DNA of 64,000 nt from Pseudoflavonifractor_A sp022772585 (GTDB lineage Bacteria; Bacillota; Clostridia; Oscillospirales; Oscillospiraceae), in contig NZ_JBQHUB010000001.1 of NCBI RefSeq assembly GCF_052065415.1, positions 258,910 to 322,909 on the forward strand. Direction: 5' to 3'. A program made the position numbers and the translations under genes. How positions within the stretch are numbered: position 1 is the stretch's first letter; the number at the start of each line of letters is the position of its first letter. The notes under the pieces are model-generated. The model searched no databases and was not told the origin of the DNA. It saw nothing but the letters and a program-made list of their open reading frames with translations. Below are positions 16,188 through 24,831 of the stretch, piece after piece.

Positions 16188-17534
16188 ATGAAGCAGGCAT
16201 GGGTCCATGTACATATCGTCACGGTGGACCGGGAGGACCGGGTCTTTCCCGACGGCGGTATCCTCTATGAGGACGGTGTCATCCGCGCCGTAGGGGAGAG
16301 TGCTGAGATCGAGCGCCTGGCCCTGGAGCAGGGCGCTGAGATCAGAGATGGGGCGGGCAAATACCTCTTCCCCGGCCTCATCAACACCCACACCCACCTC
16401 TACCAGGAGCTGACCAAGGGCCGGGGCAGCGACCTGAGCCTGGAGGACTGGTTCCCCAAGGCCATGGCCCCGGTGGGCGCCGCTCTGCGGGAGCGGCATA
16501 TGGAGGCCGGCGTGGAGCTGGGCCTGCTGGAGGCTGTCCGCAGCGGCACCACCACGGTGGCCGACTACATGCAGCACCAGCCCATCCCCGGCCTGGGCAT
16601 CGTGGAGCTGGATGCAGCCCAGAAGCTGGGCGTGCGCATGGTCTACGGCCGGGGCTACCGGGACATCGGCCGGCCTGAGGTCATCGAGACGCCGGAGAAG
16701 ATCTTTGCCGACGTGGATGACCTGCGCGGCCGCTATGAGTCCGGCGACGGTATGATCACGGTCTGGCTGGCCCCCGCGGCCAGCTGGGGCCTGAGTGACG
16801 GCCTCATGCGGGCTACCCGGCAGTATGCCGACGCCAACCATATGCCCATCATGATGCACCTCTTCGAGACCGGCAGCGACGATGCGGGCAGCCGGGAGCG
16901 CTTCGGCAAGCCCGCCATTGAGTGGTTTGAGGAGGCCGGACTGCTGGGCAGCGACCTGCTGGCCGTCCACTCGGTGGCCCTGGGCGAGGAAGAGCTTGCC
17001 AAATACCGGGAATATGGTATCATGGTATCCTACAACCCGGTGTCCAATATGTACCTTGCCTCCGGCGTGGCCCCCATCCGGCGTCTGCTGGACATGGGGC
17101 TCACCGTGGGCCTGGGTACCGACGGCGCCGGTTCCAACAACAGCAACGACATGATCGAGGCCATGAAGTCGGGCGCCCTGCTGCAGAAGGCCTTCTCCCG
17201 GGATCCCCGGAGCCTGACTGCCCCCGAGGCACTGCGCATGGCCACCATCGAGGCCGCCCGCAGCCTGCGCATTGACCACCTGGTGGGCTCCATCGAGGTG
17301 GGAAAGCGGGCCGACTTCTTCCTGTACGATCCCATGCGCAGCGTCAAGTCCTGCCCGGTGTGCGGCGATATCACCGCCACCCTGGTCTACTCCGGCGACT
17401 GCCAGGGGGTGGACACGGTGGTGGTCAACGGCCGTACCCTTCTCTCCGGCGGTGTCTTTACCCAGGCCGACGAGGCGGGTATTCTGGCCCGGGCCCGGGA
17501 TATGGCGGAGGATCTGGCCCGCTGCATTTCCTGA
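16188..17534 (+). CDS. Amidohydrolase, SAH/guanine-deaminase-like
   Basis: The 448-residue metal-dependent hydrolase has a composite beta-sandwich N-terminus. The metal site follows as HTHLYQEL (about residues 65-72), MHLFET (about 223), AVHSV (about 261) and GLGTDGAGSNNSND (about 307-320). This pattern is shared by S-adenosylhomocysteine, methylthioadenosine, guanine and cytosine deaminases, so deamination of an imported N-heterocycle is the best guess. Several ATGs occur at 16179-16190. ATG 16188 is chosen because AAAGGG is nine bases before it, leaving a five-base gap to the previous stop. Confidence 0.85.
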   Translation: MKQAWVHVHIVTVDREDRVFPDGGILYEDGVIRAVGESAEIERLALEQGAEIRDGAGKYLFPGLINTHTHLYQELTKGRGSDLSLEDWFPKAMAPVGAALRERHMEAGVELGLLEAVRSGTTTVADYMQHQPIPGLGIVELDAAQKLGVRMVYGRGYRDIGRPEVIETPEKIFADVDDLRGRYESGDGMITVWLAPAASWGLSDGLMRATRQYADANHMPIMMHLFETGSDDAGSRERFGKPAIEWFEEAGLLGSDLLAVHSVALGEEELAKYREYGIMVSYNPVSNMYLASGVAPIRRLLDMGLTVGLGTDGAGSNNSNDMIEAMKSGALLQKAFSRDPRSLTAPEALRMATIEAARSLRIDHLVGSIEVGKRADFFLYDPMRSVKSCPVCGDITATLVYSGDCQGVDTVVVNGRTLLSGGVFTQADEAGILARARDMAEDLARCIS

Positions 17535-17571
17535 TATGATTTTCAATGCGTAAAAAGGAGCTTTGTGACCG

Positions 17572-18903
17572 ATGAATGAGATTTACGATCTGAACAGCTA
17601 TATGAAGGCGCTGGAGGAGCACAACCTGCTCTTCACCGCCAGGAAGGAAGTGGACTGGAACCACGAGGTGGGTTCGGTCATCGCCACCCTGGAGCCCAGC
17701 GGCCGGGCGGCCTACTTCCCCCAGGTCAAGGACAAGGAGTTTGGCATCTGCGGCAACATGCTGGGGTCCATGGACTCCATCGCCGTGGCCCTGGGCTGCG
17801 CCAAGGAGGAGATTACCGACTTCCTGGCCGATAAGCTGGAGCATCCCATCAAGCCCCGTGTGGTGGACAAGGCCCCCTGCCAGGAGAACGTGCTCACCGG
17901 TGACGCCATCGACATGAACCGCCTGCCTGTGCCCATCCACGCCCCCAAGGACGGCGGCCCCATCATTACCGGCGGCGTCATCGTCTCCAAGGAGCTCAAC
18001 GGCACCCGCCAGAACCTGTCCTTCCAGCGGATGCATGTCAAGGGCAAGGACAAGATCAGCATTATGATCAACGAGTGGCGGCACCTGAAGGAGTTCTACG
18101 ACGAGGCTGAGGCCCAGGGCAAGGCCCTGCCCATCGCCGTGGCCATCGGCGCCGACCCGGTGGTCTACGTGGGCGCCGGACTGCGCTATGACGGAGACGA
18201 GATGGAGATCGCCGGCGCCATCCGCGGCCGCCCCATGGACGTGGTGAAGTGTATCACCAACGACATCTATGTGCCCGCTGAGGCCCAGTTCATCATCGAG
18301 GGCGAGATCCTGCCCAACCAGCGTGAGCTGGAGGGCCCCCTGGGCGAGTTCACCGGCCACTACTCCGCCCCCTGGAACTCCCCCATCATCCACGTCACCG
18401 CCATCACTCACCGGAACAACGCCATCTATCAGACCATCAACGGCGCCTCCTTCGAGCATATCAACCTGGGCAACGTGCTGCCCCGTGAGCCGCTGATCAA
18501 GAACTTTACCACCTATGTGAGCAAGGGCGTCATCAACGTGCATATCCCACCCTACGGCTCCGGCTTCCTGGCCCTGGTCCGGCTGAAGAAGAAGAACCCC
18601 GGCGAGCCCAAGAACGTGGCTCTGGCCGCCCTGATGTCCTACGTGAACATCAAGAACGTCATCGTGGTGGACGAGGACGTGGATATCTACGAGCCCTCCG
18701 ACGTGATGTGGGCCCTGTCCAACCGGGTGGTGCCCGAGAAGGACATCTCCTTCATCCACAACGCCCAGGGTCATGAGCTGGATCCCTGCTCCGACGAGCG
18801 GGGCGTGCAGACCAAGATGATCATCGACGCCACCCTCAGCGACGAGAGCCGCTGCCTGGAGCGGGTGCGCTACCCCAAGGTCAACCTGAAGGACTACCAG
18901 TAA
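17572..18903 (+). CDS. UbiD-family prenyl-FMN-dependent decarboxylase
   Basis: The 443-residue protein carries the UbiD signatures IDMNRLPVPIHAPKDGGPII (about residues 115-134), NLSFQRMHVKGKDK, and ELEGPLGEFTGHYS at about 252-265, which holds the catalytic glutamate. UbiD enzymes decarboxylate aromatic or unsaturated acids, or run in reverse, using prenylated FMN. The substrate cannot be told from sequence. The gene is followed directly by its cofactor-maturing partner ubiX. Being placed with an importer, a deaminase and reductases argues for a catabolic role rather than ubiquinone synthesis. Confidence 0.92.
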   Translation: MNEIYDLNSYMKALEEHNLLFTARKEVDWNHEVGSVIATLEPSGRAAYFPQVKDKEFGICGNMLGSMDSIAVALGCAKEEITDFLADKLEHPIKPRVVDKAPCQENVLTGDAIDMNRLPVPIHAPKDGGPIITGGVIVSKELNGTRQNLSFQRMHVKGKDKISIMINEWRHLKEFYDEAEAQGKALPIAVAIGADPVVYVGAGLRYDGDEMEIAGAIRGRPMDVVKCITNDIYVPAEAQFIIEGEILPNQRELEGPLGEFTGHYSAPWNSPIIHVTAITHRNNAIYQTINGASFEHINLGNVLPREPLIKNFTTYVSKGVINVHIPPYGSGFLALVRLKKKNPGEPKNVALAALMSYVNIKNVIVVDEDVDIYEPSDVMWALSNRVVPEKDISFIHNAQGHELDPCSDERGVQTKMIIDATLSDESRCLERVRYPKVNLKDYQ

Positions 18904-18948
18904 ACAGAGCGGAGCCAGGCGGACGGCCCAGCTCCGGAGGAGGAGAAC

Positions 18949-19551
18949 ATGGGAAAATACATCGTGGGCATCACCGGCGCCACCGGTTCCCTCTATGCCG
19001 ACCGGGTCATCCGGAAGCTGCTGAACATGGGCCATGAGGTCCACCTGTGCATCACCTCGGCCGGACAGCTGGTGGCCCGCAGCGAGCTGGACTGGGCCTG
19101 GGAGGACGGGGCCGCTCCGGCGGAGATCGAGGCTGCCCTTCAGGAGTACTATGGCAGCACCGCCCTGCGATACTATGACCTTCACGCCATCGGCGCCCGT
19201 ATCGCCAGCGGTTCCTTCCGCACCGACGGCATGGTGGTGGTGCCCTGCTCCATGGGCACCTTGTCCGCCATCGCCAACGGCGCCTCCCACAATCTGCTGG
19301 AGCGGGCGGCCGACGTGGTGCTCAAGGAGCGGGGAAGGCTGGTGCTGGTGGCACGGGAAACTCCCTTCAACACCATCCATCTGCAAAACATGCTCACCCT
19401 CTCCCAGTGCGGCGCGGTCATCATGCCCGCATGCCCCTCTTTCTACAACAAGCCCGCCTCGCTGGAGGAGCTGGCCGATTTCTTTGCCGCCCGTGTACTG
19501 GACCAGATGGGCCTCCACGACGACACCATCCGCCGCTGGGACGGCATCTGA
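18949..19551 (+). CDS. ubiX: Flavin prenyltransferase UbiX
   Basis: The 200-residue protein has the UbiX flavodoxin-like fold. GITGATGS at residues 7-14 binds the FMN phosphate, VVPCSMGTLSAIANG (about 92-106) and VLVARETPFNTIHLQNM (about 128-144) are hallmark segments. It attaches a dimethylallyl group to FMN to make the cofactor of the neighbouring UbiD. GGAGGAG precedes the ATG. It is the last gene of cluster 1 before a strong terminator. The isomerase making DMAPP is encoded at the other end of the locus (7046-7573). Confidence 0.93.
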   Translation: MGKYIVGITGATGSLYADRVIRKLLNMGHEVHLCITSAGQLVARSELDWAWEDGAAPAEIEAALQEYYGSTALRYYDLHAIGARIASGSFRTDGMVVVPCSMGTLSAIANGASHNLLERAADVVLKERGRLVLVARETPFNTIHLQNMLTLSQCGAVIMPACPSFYNKPASLEELADFFAARVLDQMGLHDDTIRRWDGI

Positions 19552-19563
19552 AAAACAGCAAAC

Positions 19564-19601
19564 AGGCCCCCGCGGACAAAGTCCGCGGGGGCCTGAAGTT
19601 T
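19564..19601 (+). terminator. Terminator of cluster 1
   Basis: A 14-bp stem (19564-19577 with 19581-19594) with an AAA loop, followed by GAAGTTTTT. Confidence 0.85.
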
Positions 19602-19675
19602 TTAAACGGGGTGAGATGCGGCGCCCTGTGGGGGCGTAGGGCAGGGCGCCCTCGCCCCGCCGGGGCCAAGACCTG

Positions 19676-22303
19676 TCAGGAGACGATCTCGCCGGTGAGG
19701 ACGGTCCTGCTGTCCACGGTGAGCTGGCCGTCCCGGACGTCCACCGTGATGGTGTCGCCGGGCTGGACCTGGTCGGCGATGATGCGCCGGCTGATGAGGG
19801 TCTCCACCGTGTGCTGCAGGTAGCGGCGCAGGGGACGGGCGCCGTAGATGGGGTCGTAGGCGGCGTCGATGATGAACTGCTTGGCCGCCGGGGTGAGGGC
19901 GCAGGAGAGCTGCTTGTCGCCCAGGCGCTGGTTGATCTCGCCCACCATCAGGTCGATGATGTGGGTGATGTTGTCCCGGGTCAGGGGCTTATAGAACACG
20001 ATCTCGTCCAGACGGTTCAGGAACTCAGGCCGGAAGGAGCGCTTGAGCAGCTCGTTGACCTGATCCCTGGCCTCTTCCGCGATCTCGCCGTCGGCTCCGA
20101 TGCCGTCCAGCAGGAACTGGGAGCCCAGATTGGAGGTCAGGATGATGATGGTGTTCTTGAAATCCACGGTGCGGCCTTGACTATCCGTAATACGGCCGTC
20201 ATCCAATACCTGAAGTAATACATTAAACACGTCGGGATGGGCCTTTTCCACCTCATCGAAGAGGATGACGGAGTAGGGCTTGCGCCGCACCGCCTCGGTG
20301 AGCTGGCCGCCCTCCTCGTAGCCCACATATCCGGGAGGGGCGCCGATGAGCCGGGAGACGCTGAACTTCTCCATATACTCGCTCATGTCGATGCGCACCA
20401 GATTCTTCTCGGAGTCGAACAGGGCCTCGGCCAGGGCCTTGGCAAGCTCCGTCTTGCCCACGCCGGTGGGGCCCAGGAAGAGGAAGGAGCCGATGGGCCG
20501 GTCGGGGCTGGCGATGCCGGCCCGGCTGCGGAGGATGGACTCGGAGACAAGGCGCACCGCCTCGTCCTGGCCCACTACCCGCTGGTGGAGGATGTCCTCC
20601 AGGTGGAGGAGCTTTTCCCGCTCGCCCTCCATCAGCTTGGACACGGGGATGCCGGTCCACCGCTCAATGATGCGGGCGATCTCCTCCTCGGTGACCTTGT
20701 CCCGCAGCAGGGAGGACTCCTTGCCCTGCTGGGCGTAGCCCTCCTCGATCTCAAGCTGCTTTTTCAGCTCGGGGATCCTGCCGTACTGGAGCTCGGCCGC
20801 GCGGTTCAGGTCATACTCCCGCTGGGCCTTTTCCAGAGCGGCGTTGGCCTCCTCCAGCTCGGCACGGAGCTGCTGGACCTTGCCGATGGCGTTCTTCTCG
20901 TTCTCCCACTGGGCCTTCTTGGCGTTGAACTCGTCCCGCATCTCGGCCAGCTCCTTCTGGATTTCGGCCAGGTGCTCCCTGGAGAGGGCGTCGTCCTCCT
21001 TCTTGAGGGCAGCCTCCTCGATCTCGTGCTGGATGATCTTGCGCTGGATCACGTCCAGCTCGGTGGGCATGGAGTCGATCTCGGTACGGATCATGGCGCA
21101 GGCCTCGTCGATGAGGTCGATGGCCTTGTCAGGGAGGAAACGGTCGGTGATATAGCGGTTGGAGAGGGTGGCGGCGGCGATGATGGCGCCGTCCTGGATC
21201 TTGACGCCGTGAAAGACCTCGTACCGCTCCTTCAGGCCGCGGAGGATGGCGATGGTGTCCTCCACCGTGGGCTCATTGACAGTGACGGGCTGGAAGCGGC
21301 GCTCCAGAGCGGCGTCCTTCTCAATATACTGCCGGTACTCGTTGAGGGTGGTGGCGCCGATGCAGTGGAGCTCGCCCCGGGCCAGCATGGGCTTTAAGAG
21401 GTTGCCCGCGTCCATGGCGCCCTCGGTTTTGCCGGCGCCCACGATGGTGTGCAGCTCGTCGATGAAGAGGATGATGCGGCCCTCGGACTTTTTGACCTCG
21501 TTGAGGACGGCCTTCAGCCGTTCCTCAAACTCGCCCCGGTACTTGGCGCCGGCGATCAGGCTGCCCATGTCCAGGGCGAAGATGGTCTTGTCCTTCAGAG
21601 AGGCGGGCACATCCCCCTTCACGATGCGCTGGGCCAGCCCCTCGGCGATGGCGGTTTTGCCCACGCCGGGCTCGCCGATCAAAACCGGGTTATTCTTGGC
21701 CTTGCGGCTCAGGATGCGGATGACGTTGCGAATCTCGTCATCCCGGCCGATGACCGGGTCCAGCTTGTTCTGCCGGGCCCGCTCCACCAGGTCGGAGCCG
21801 TACTTTTTCAGGGCGTCATAGGTCTCCTCCGGGTTGTCGCTGGTCACCCGCTGGTTGCCCCGGACGCCGGAGAGCGCCAGGAGGATGCCCTCATGGGTGA
21901 TGTTATAGGTGCGGAAGAGCTCCTTCAGGGACCGGCCCGCGGTATCCACCAGGGCCAGGAGCAGATGCTCCACCGACACATACTCGTCCTTCATGCCCGC
22001 GGCGATGGACTCGGCGGCATTGAGGGCCTGATCCACATCCTGGGCCACGTACACCTTGCCCTGCTCCCGGCCGGAGCCGGAGACCCGGGGCAGCTTCTCC
22101 ACCTCGGCCTTGACGGCGGCGGCAAAGGAGGGGACGGTGATGCCCATGTTCCCCAGCAGCTGGGGCACCAGGCCGTTCTCGGCCTGCAGCAGGGCCAGCA
22201 GGATATGGACCTGCTCGATCTGCTGGTTGCCGTACTCTGTGGCGATGGACTGGGAGGCCTGGATGGCCTCCAGGGATTTCTGGGTATATTTCTGAGCGTT
22301 CAT
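19676..22303 (-). CDS. clpB: ATP-dependent disaggregase ClpB
   Basis: The 875-residue Hsp100 chaperone resolubilises aggregates with DnaK. Domains in order: double Clp-N repeat (1-145), first AAA+ with Walker A GEPGVGKT (about 205), a long coiled-coil M-domain (about 400-520, Lys/Glu-rich), second AAA+ with GPTGVGKTELAKAL (about 607) and DEVEKAHPDVFN, then the D2-small domain. The M-domain distinguishes it from ClpC/ClpA. ATG 22303 has AAAGGA 13 bases upstream. A GTG at 22315 lies too close to that site. The gene has its own promoter and lies downstream of hsp20 in the same direction. Confidence 0.95.
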   Translation of the reverse strand: MNAQKYTQKSLEAIQASQSIATEYGNQQIEQVHILLALLQAENGLVPQLLGNMGITVPSFAAAVKAEVEKLPRVSGSGREQGKVYVAQDVDQALNAAESIAAGMKDEYVSVEHLLLALVDTAGRSLKELFRTYNITHEGILLALSGVRGNQRVTSDNPEETYDALKKYGSDLVERARQNKLDPVIGRDDEIRNVIRILSRKAKNNPVLIGEPGVGKTAIAEGLAQRIVKGDVPASLKDKTIFALDMGSLIAGAKYRGEFEERLKAVLNEVKKSEGRIILFIDELHTIVGAGKTEGAMDAGNLLKPMLARGELHCIGATTLNEYRQYIEKDAALERRFQPVTVNEPTVEDTIAILRGLKERYEVFHGVKIQDGAIIAAATLSNRYITDRFLPDKAIDLIDEACAMIRTEIDSMPTELDVIQRKIIQHEIEEAALKKEDDALSREHLAEIQKELAEMRDEFNAKKAQWENEKNAIGKVQQLRAELEEANAALEKAQREYDLNRAAELQYGRIPELKKQLEIEEGYAQQGKESSLLRDKVTEEEIARIIERWTGIPVSKLMEGEREKLLHLEDILHQRVVGQDEAVRLVSESILRSRAGIASPDRPIGSFLFLGPTGVGKTELAKALAEALFDSEKNLVRIDMSEYMEKFSVSRLIGAPPGYVGYEEGGQLTEAVRRKPYSVILFDEVEKAHPDVFNVLLQVLDDGRITDSQGRTVDFKNTIIILTSNLGSQFLLDGIGADGEIAEEARDQVNELLKRSFRPEFLNRLDEIVFYKPLTRDNITHIIDLMVGEINQRLGDKQLSCALTPAAKQFIIDAAYDPIYGARPLRRYLQHTVETLISRRIIADQVQPGDTITVDVRDGQLTVDSRTVLTGEIVS

Positions 22304-22365
22304 AGACGCGTTCACATCCTTTCAAATGGGGAATGCAGGGGTGGGCCGAAGCTCCGCCCCAGAAA

Positions 22366-22394
22366 AGAATACCCCCGGCGGGGCGTAAAAGCAA
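22366..22394 (-). promoter_or_regulatory. Promoter of clpB
   Basis: Minus strand TTGCTT (22394-22389), 17 bases, TATTCT (22371-22366). No CIRCE or clear CtsR site overlaps it. Confidence 0.65.
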
Positions 22395-22413
22395 GGGGGC
22401 GCAAACGAAAGAG

Positions 22414-22441
22414 GAGCCGGCCAGCGAGAGCTGGCCGGCTC
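22414..22441 (-). terminator. Terminator of hsp20
   Basis: A perfect 12-bp stem (22441-22430 with 22425-22414) with a 4-base loop, followed on the minus strand by CTCTTTCGTTT. Confidence 0.7.
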
Positions 22442-22451
22442 CTGCTGACCG

Positions 22452-22880
22452 TCAGTCGATGGCGATCCGCTTGGCCTCGGGCACCGCGGGCTTGACCTTG
22501 GGAAGAGTCAGCTCCAGAATGCCGTTTTTGTAGGCGGCGGTGATGCCGCTCTCATCAATACCGGAGACGTCGAAGCTGCGGGAGAAGGAGCCGTACCGGC
22601 GCTCCCGGCGGATATACTGGCCCTTGGAGTCCTTCTCCTCGCTGGTCTCGCGGTGCTCGGCGGAGATGGTGAGGATGCCCTCCTTCAGGTCCAGGCGGAT
22701 GTCCTCCTTCTCAAAGCCGGGGAGCTCGGCCTCCAGCACATACTGGTCGCCGGCGTCCCGGATATCGGTGCGGAAGGCGGGGAGACTGGTGTTGTTCTCG
22801 CCAAAGAATTTACGCTGGAAGTTATCAAAGGTGTCAAAGAAATTGTCGTTGCCGCGCTCGAACGGAAGCATACCAAACAT
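22452..22880 (-). CDS. Small heat shock protein, Hsp20/alpha-crystallin family
   Basis: The 142-residue holdase begins MFGMLPFERGND, as clostridial Hsp20 proteins do. The alpha-crystallin domain spans about 40-130 (FRTDIRDAGDQYVLEAELPG; YGSFSRSFDVSGIDE; YKNGILELTLPK), and a C-terminal tail carries the basic K-R-I-A-I-D end, whose I-x-I-like motif binds a neighbouring subunit groove. ATG 22880 has AAAGGAGAG upstream. An in-frame extension to 22955 lacks a good ribosome site and is not in the family. The CIRCE operator about 210 bases upstream suggests HrcA control. Confidence 0.93.
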   Translation of the reverse strand: MFGMLPFERGNDNFFDTFDNFQRKFFGENNTSLPAFRTDIRDAGDQYVLEAELPGFEKEDIRLDLKEGILTISAEHRETSEEKDSKGQYIRRERRYGSFSRSFDVSGIDESGITAAYKNGILELTLPKVKPAVPEAKRIAID

Positions 22881-23093
22881 AGTGATCTCTCCTTTATCCA
22901 TTGCGGATGATGATTGGGACGGGGTTAGCAGTCTGACGCGAAGTGTGCTATTCATAGGGAAATATTCATCCTTTCGTCCTCATTCAGAGGAGGAACAGCG
23001 CCTTGACTTGCCGCCCTCATCTCTCTTTGTTGTCTCCAGTATAGGGCCGGATTATGAACAAATATACAAAAGAATATGTCTGAATTGTAAACA

Positions 23094-23120
23094 TTAGCAC
23101 TCTTGCAATACGAGTGCTAA
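23094..23120. promoter_or_regulatory. CIRCE operator (HrcA site)
   Basis: TTAGCACTC, 9 bases, GAGTGCTAA: an exact match to the CIRCE consensus. It lies between hsp20 (minus) and the MATE gene (plus). A TTTACA -35-like box abuts it on the hsp20 side (23091-23086), so hsp20 is the likely target. Confidence 0.95.
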
Positions 23121-23144
23121 AACGAGCGGAAAGCGAAGATACCC

Positions 23145-23173
23145 TTTACGGGAAGTAAAACTTGCGCTATACT
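23145..23173 (+). promoter_or_regulatory. Promoter of MATE gene
   Basis: TTTACG (23145-23150), 17 bases, TATACT (23168-23173), 25 bases downstream of CIRCE. Confidence 0.6.
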
Positions 23174-23232
23174 GGGGCCTGCGCGCGCCTGCCGGGCGCG
23201 GAGATGGAGAGAAAGAGAGGCGCTTATCACCC

Positions 23233-24612
23233 ATGAGACGGACCAACGACCTGGGAAACGACCCGGTCTTTCCGCTGGTGCTGCATCTGGCGGTGCCCAC
23301 CATGCTGGCCCAGCTGGTCAGCGTGCTCTACAGCATCGTGGACCGCATCTATATCGGCAATATCCCGGCGGCGGGCGGACTGGCCCTGGCCGGGGTGGGG
23401 GTGTGCGGCCCCATCGTGACCCTGCTCTCCTCCTTTGCCAGCCTGGTGGGCCTGGGGGGCAGCCCCATCATGGCCATGCGGATGGGGGAGGGGCGGAAGG
23501 AGGAGGCGCGGCGTGTCCTGAACAACTGCTTCCTCATGCTCCTGGTCCTCTCGGCAGCGCTGACCGTCTCCTTTCTGCTGGTGAAGGACAAACTCCTCAT
23601 GTGGTTCGGCGCCAGTGAGGCCACATTCGCCTATGCCGATCCCTATCTGACCATCTACACGGCGGGGACCTTCTTCGCGCTGATGGCCGCGGGCATGAAC
23701 AGCTTTCTCATCTGCCAGGGCTTCTCGGGAATGGGAATGGCTACGGTGGTGCTGGGGGCGGGGCTCAATATCGCCCTGGACCCGGTGTTTATCTTTGCGC
23801 TGGACATGGGAGTGGCGGGGGCCGCCGTGGCCACCGTGCTCTCCCAGGCGGCTTCCTGTGCCTTTGTGCTGTGGGCCCTGCTGCGGCGGAGCATGCCGGT
23901 GCCCCTGGGGTGGGGCGGCTTTGACCTGCGGGTGGTGCGGCGGGTGCTCTCCTTCGGGCTGTCCCCCTTCCTGATCATCGCCACCGACAGCGTGCTCCTC
24001 ATCGTCTTAAACACTGTGCTCCAGCGGTACGGCGGGCCGGGACTGGGGGATACCCTGGTGACCTGCGCCACCATCGTGCAGAGCTACCTGCTCCTCATCA
24101 CCATGCCCATGGGAGGCATGACCCTGGGCACCCAGCCGGTGGTCAGCTTCAACTACGGTGCCGGGCAGCCTGGGCGTATCAGAGAGGCCATGAGGGCCAT
24201 CGTGGGCCTGTGCCTGGCCTTCTGCGCCGCCATGATGGTGGTGACCCACACCCTCTCGCCCCTCTTCGTGGGCCTTTTTACCTCTGATGCTGACGTGGCC
24301 GCCCGGTCGGTCCATTATATCAAGATCTTCACCGCCATGATATTGCCCCTGGCGGTCCAGTACCCCCTGGTGGACGAGACCACCGCTCTGGGACGGGTGC
24401 GGCAGGCCCTCTTCTGCTCCATGTTCCGCAAGAGCGTGTTTCTGGCCTGCCTGCTGCTCCTGCCCCGCTTCTTTGGGGCGGAGGCCACCTTCTTCTCCGA
24501 ACCCATCGCCGACCTGGTGGCCGCCGCGGTGACCACGGTGCTGTTCCTGCGCACCTTCCCCGGCATCCTGCGGGACTGCGTCCGGACCCACAGTGCCGGC
24601 CGGACGGTGTAA
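23233..24612 (+). CDS. MATE-family cation/drug antiporter
   Basis: The 459-residue exporter has twelve hydrophobic segments in two homologous halves. The first half shows PTMLAQLVSVLYSIVDRIYI at about residues 18-37 and GLGGSPIMAMRMGEG. The second repeats the pattern with MTLGTQPVVSFNYGAGQPGR near 300. MATE proteins expel cationic drugs or metabolites using Na+ or H+. The ATG at 23233 lacks a strong ribosome site (GAGAGGCG upstream). Its last 116 identical bases recur at 36651-36766, on the far side of cluster 2. Confidence 0.9.
   Translation: MRRTNDLGNDPVFPLVLHLAVPTMLAQLVSVLYSIVDRIYIGNIPAAGGLALAGVGVCGPIVTLLSSFASLVGLGGSPIMAMRMGEGRKEEARRVLNNCFLMLLVLSAALTVSFLLVKDKLLMWFGASEATFAYADPYLTIYTAGTFFALMAAGMNSFLICQGFSGMGMATVVLGAGLNIALDPVFIFALDMGVAGAAVATVLSQAASCAFVLWALLRRSMPVPLGWGGFDLRVVRRVLSFGLSPFLIIATDSVLLIVLNTVLQRYGGPGLGDTLVTCATIVQSYLLLITMPMGGMTLGTQPVVSFNYGAGQPGRIREAMRAIVGLCLAFCAAMMVVTHTLSPLFVGLFTSDADVAARSVHYIKIFTAMILPLAVQYPLVDETTALGRVRQALFCSMFRKSVFLACLLLLPRFFGAEATFFSEPIADLVAAAVTTVLFLRTFPGILRDCVRTHSAGRTV
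24478..24593 (+). repeat. Left copy of 116-bp direct repeat
   Basis: By eye identical to 36651-36766 in the same orientation. It covers the C-terminal part of the MATE gene. Similarity continues less perfectly through the stop codon into the terminator region. Confidence 0.9.
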
Positions 24613-24631
24613 GAAGAACGGGTCGCATACA

Positions 24632-24660
24632 AAACACTCCGCCCCTCGGGGCAGGTGTTT
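24632..24660 (+). terminator. Hairpin after MATE gene
   Basis: AAACAC and GTGTTT enclose GCCCC/GGGGC. There is no good U-tract, so termination may be weak. Confidence 0.5.
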
Positions 24661-24744
24661 GTAAAACAGTGGTAGCCAAATAACATGAAATAAGCATCTG
24701 CCAGACGGGATTGCGCCTTTTTACACAGTGTGTTTTCCCTTAAT

Positions 24745-24791
24745 AAAAAGTGGGCAGCGCCCCCTCCGCCTTGAGGCTGGAGGGGGCGCTG
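24745..24791 (-). terminator. Terminator of cluster 2
   Basis: Minus strand 13-bp stem (24791-24779 with 24767-24755), then a T-run at 24750-24745. Confidence 0.85.
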
Positions 24792-24831
24792 CGCATGCAG
24801 AGAAACAAGAGATTTTTCCGAGGGGAGCGTT

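Noticed and set aside
17458..19518. Minus-strand frame opposite UbiD/UbiX
   Set aside because: Antisense of two recognisable enzymes with coupled spacing.
22881..22955. N-terminal extension of Hsp20
   Set aside because: In frame but with no good ribosome site and unlike the family; ATG 22880 has AAAGGAG.
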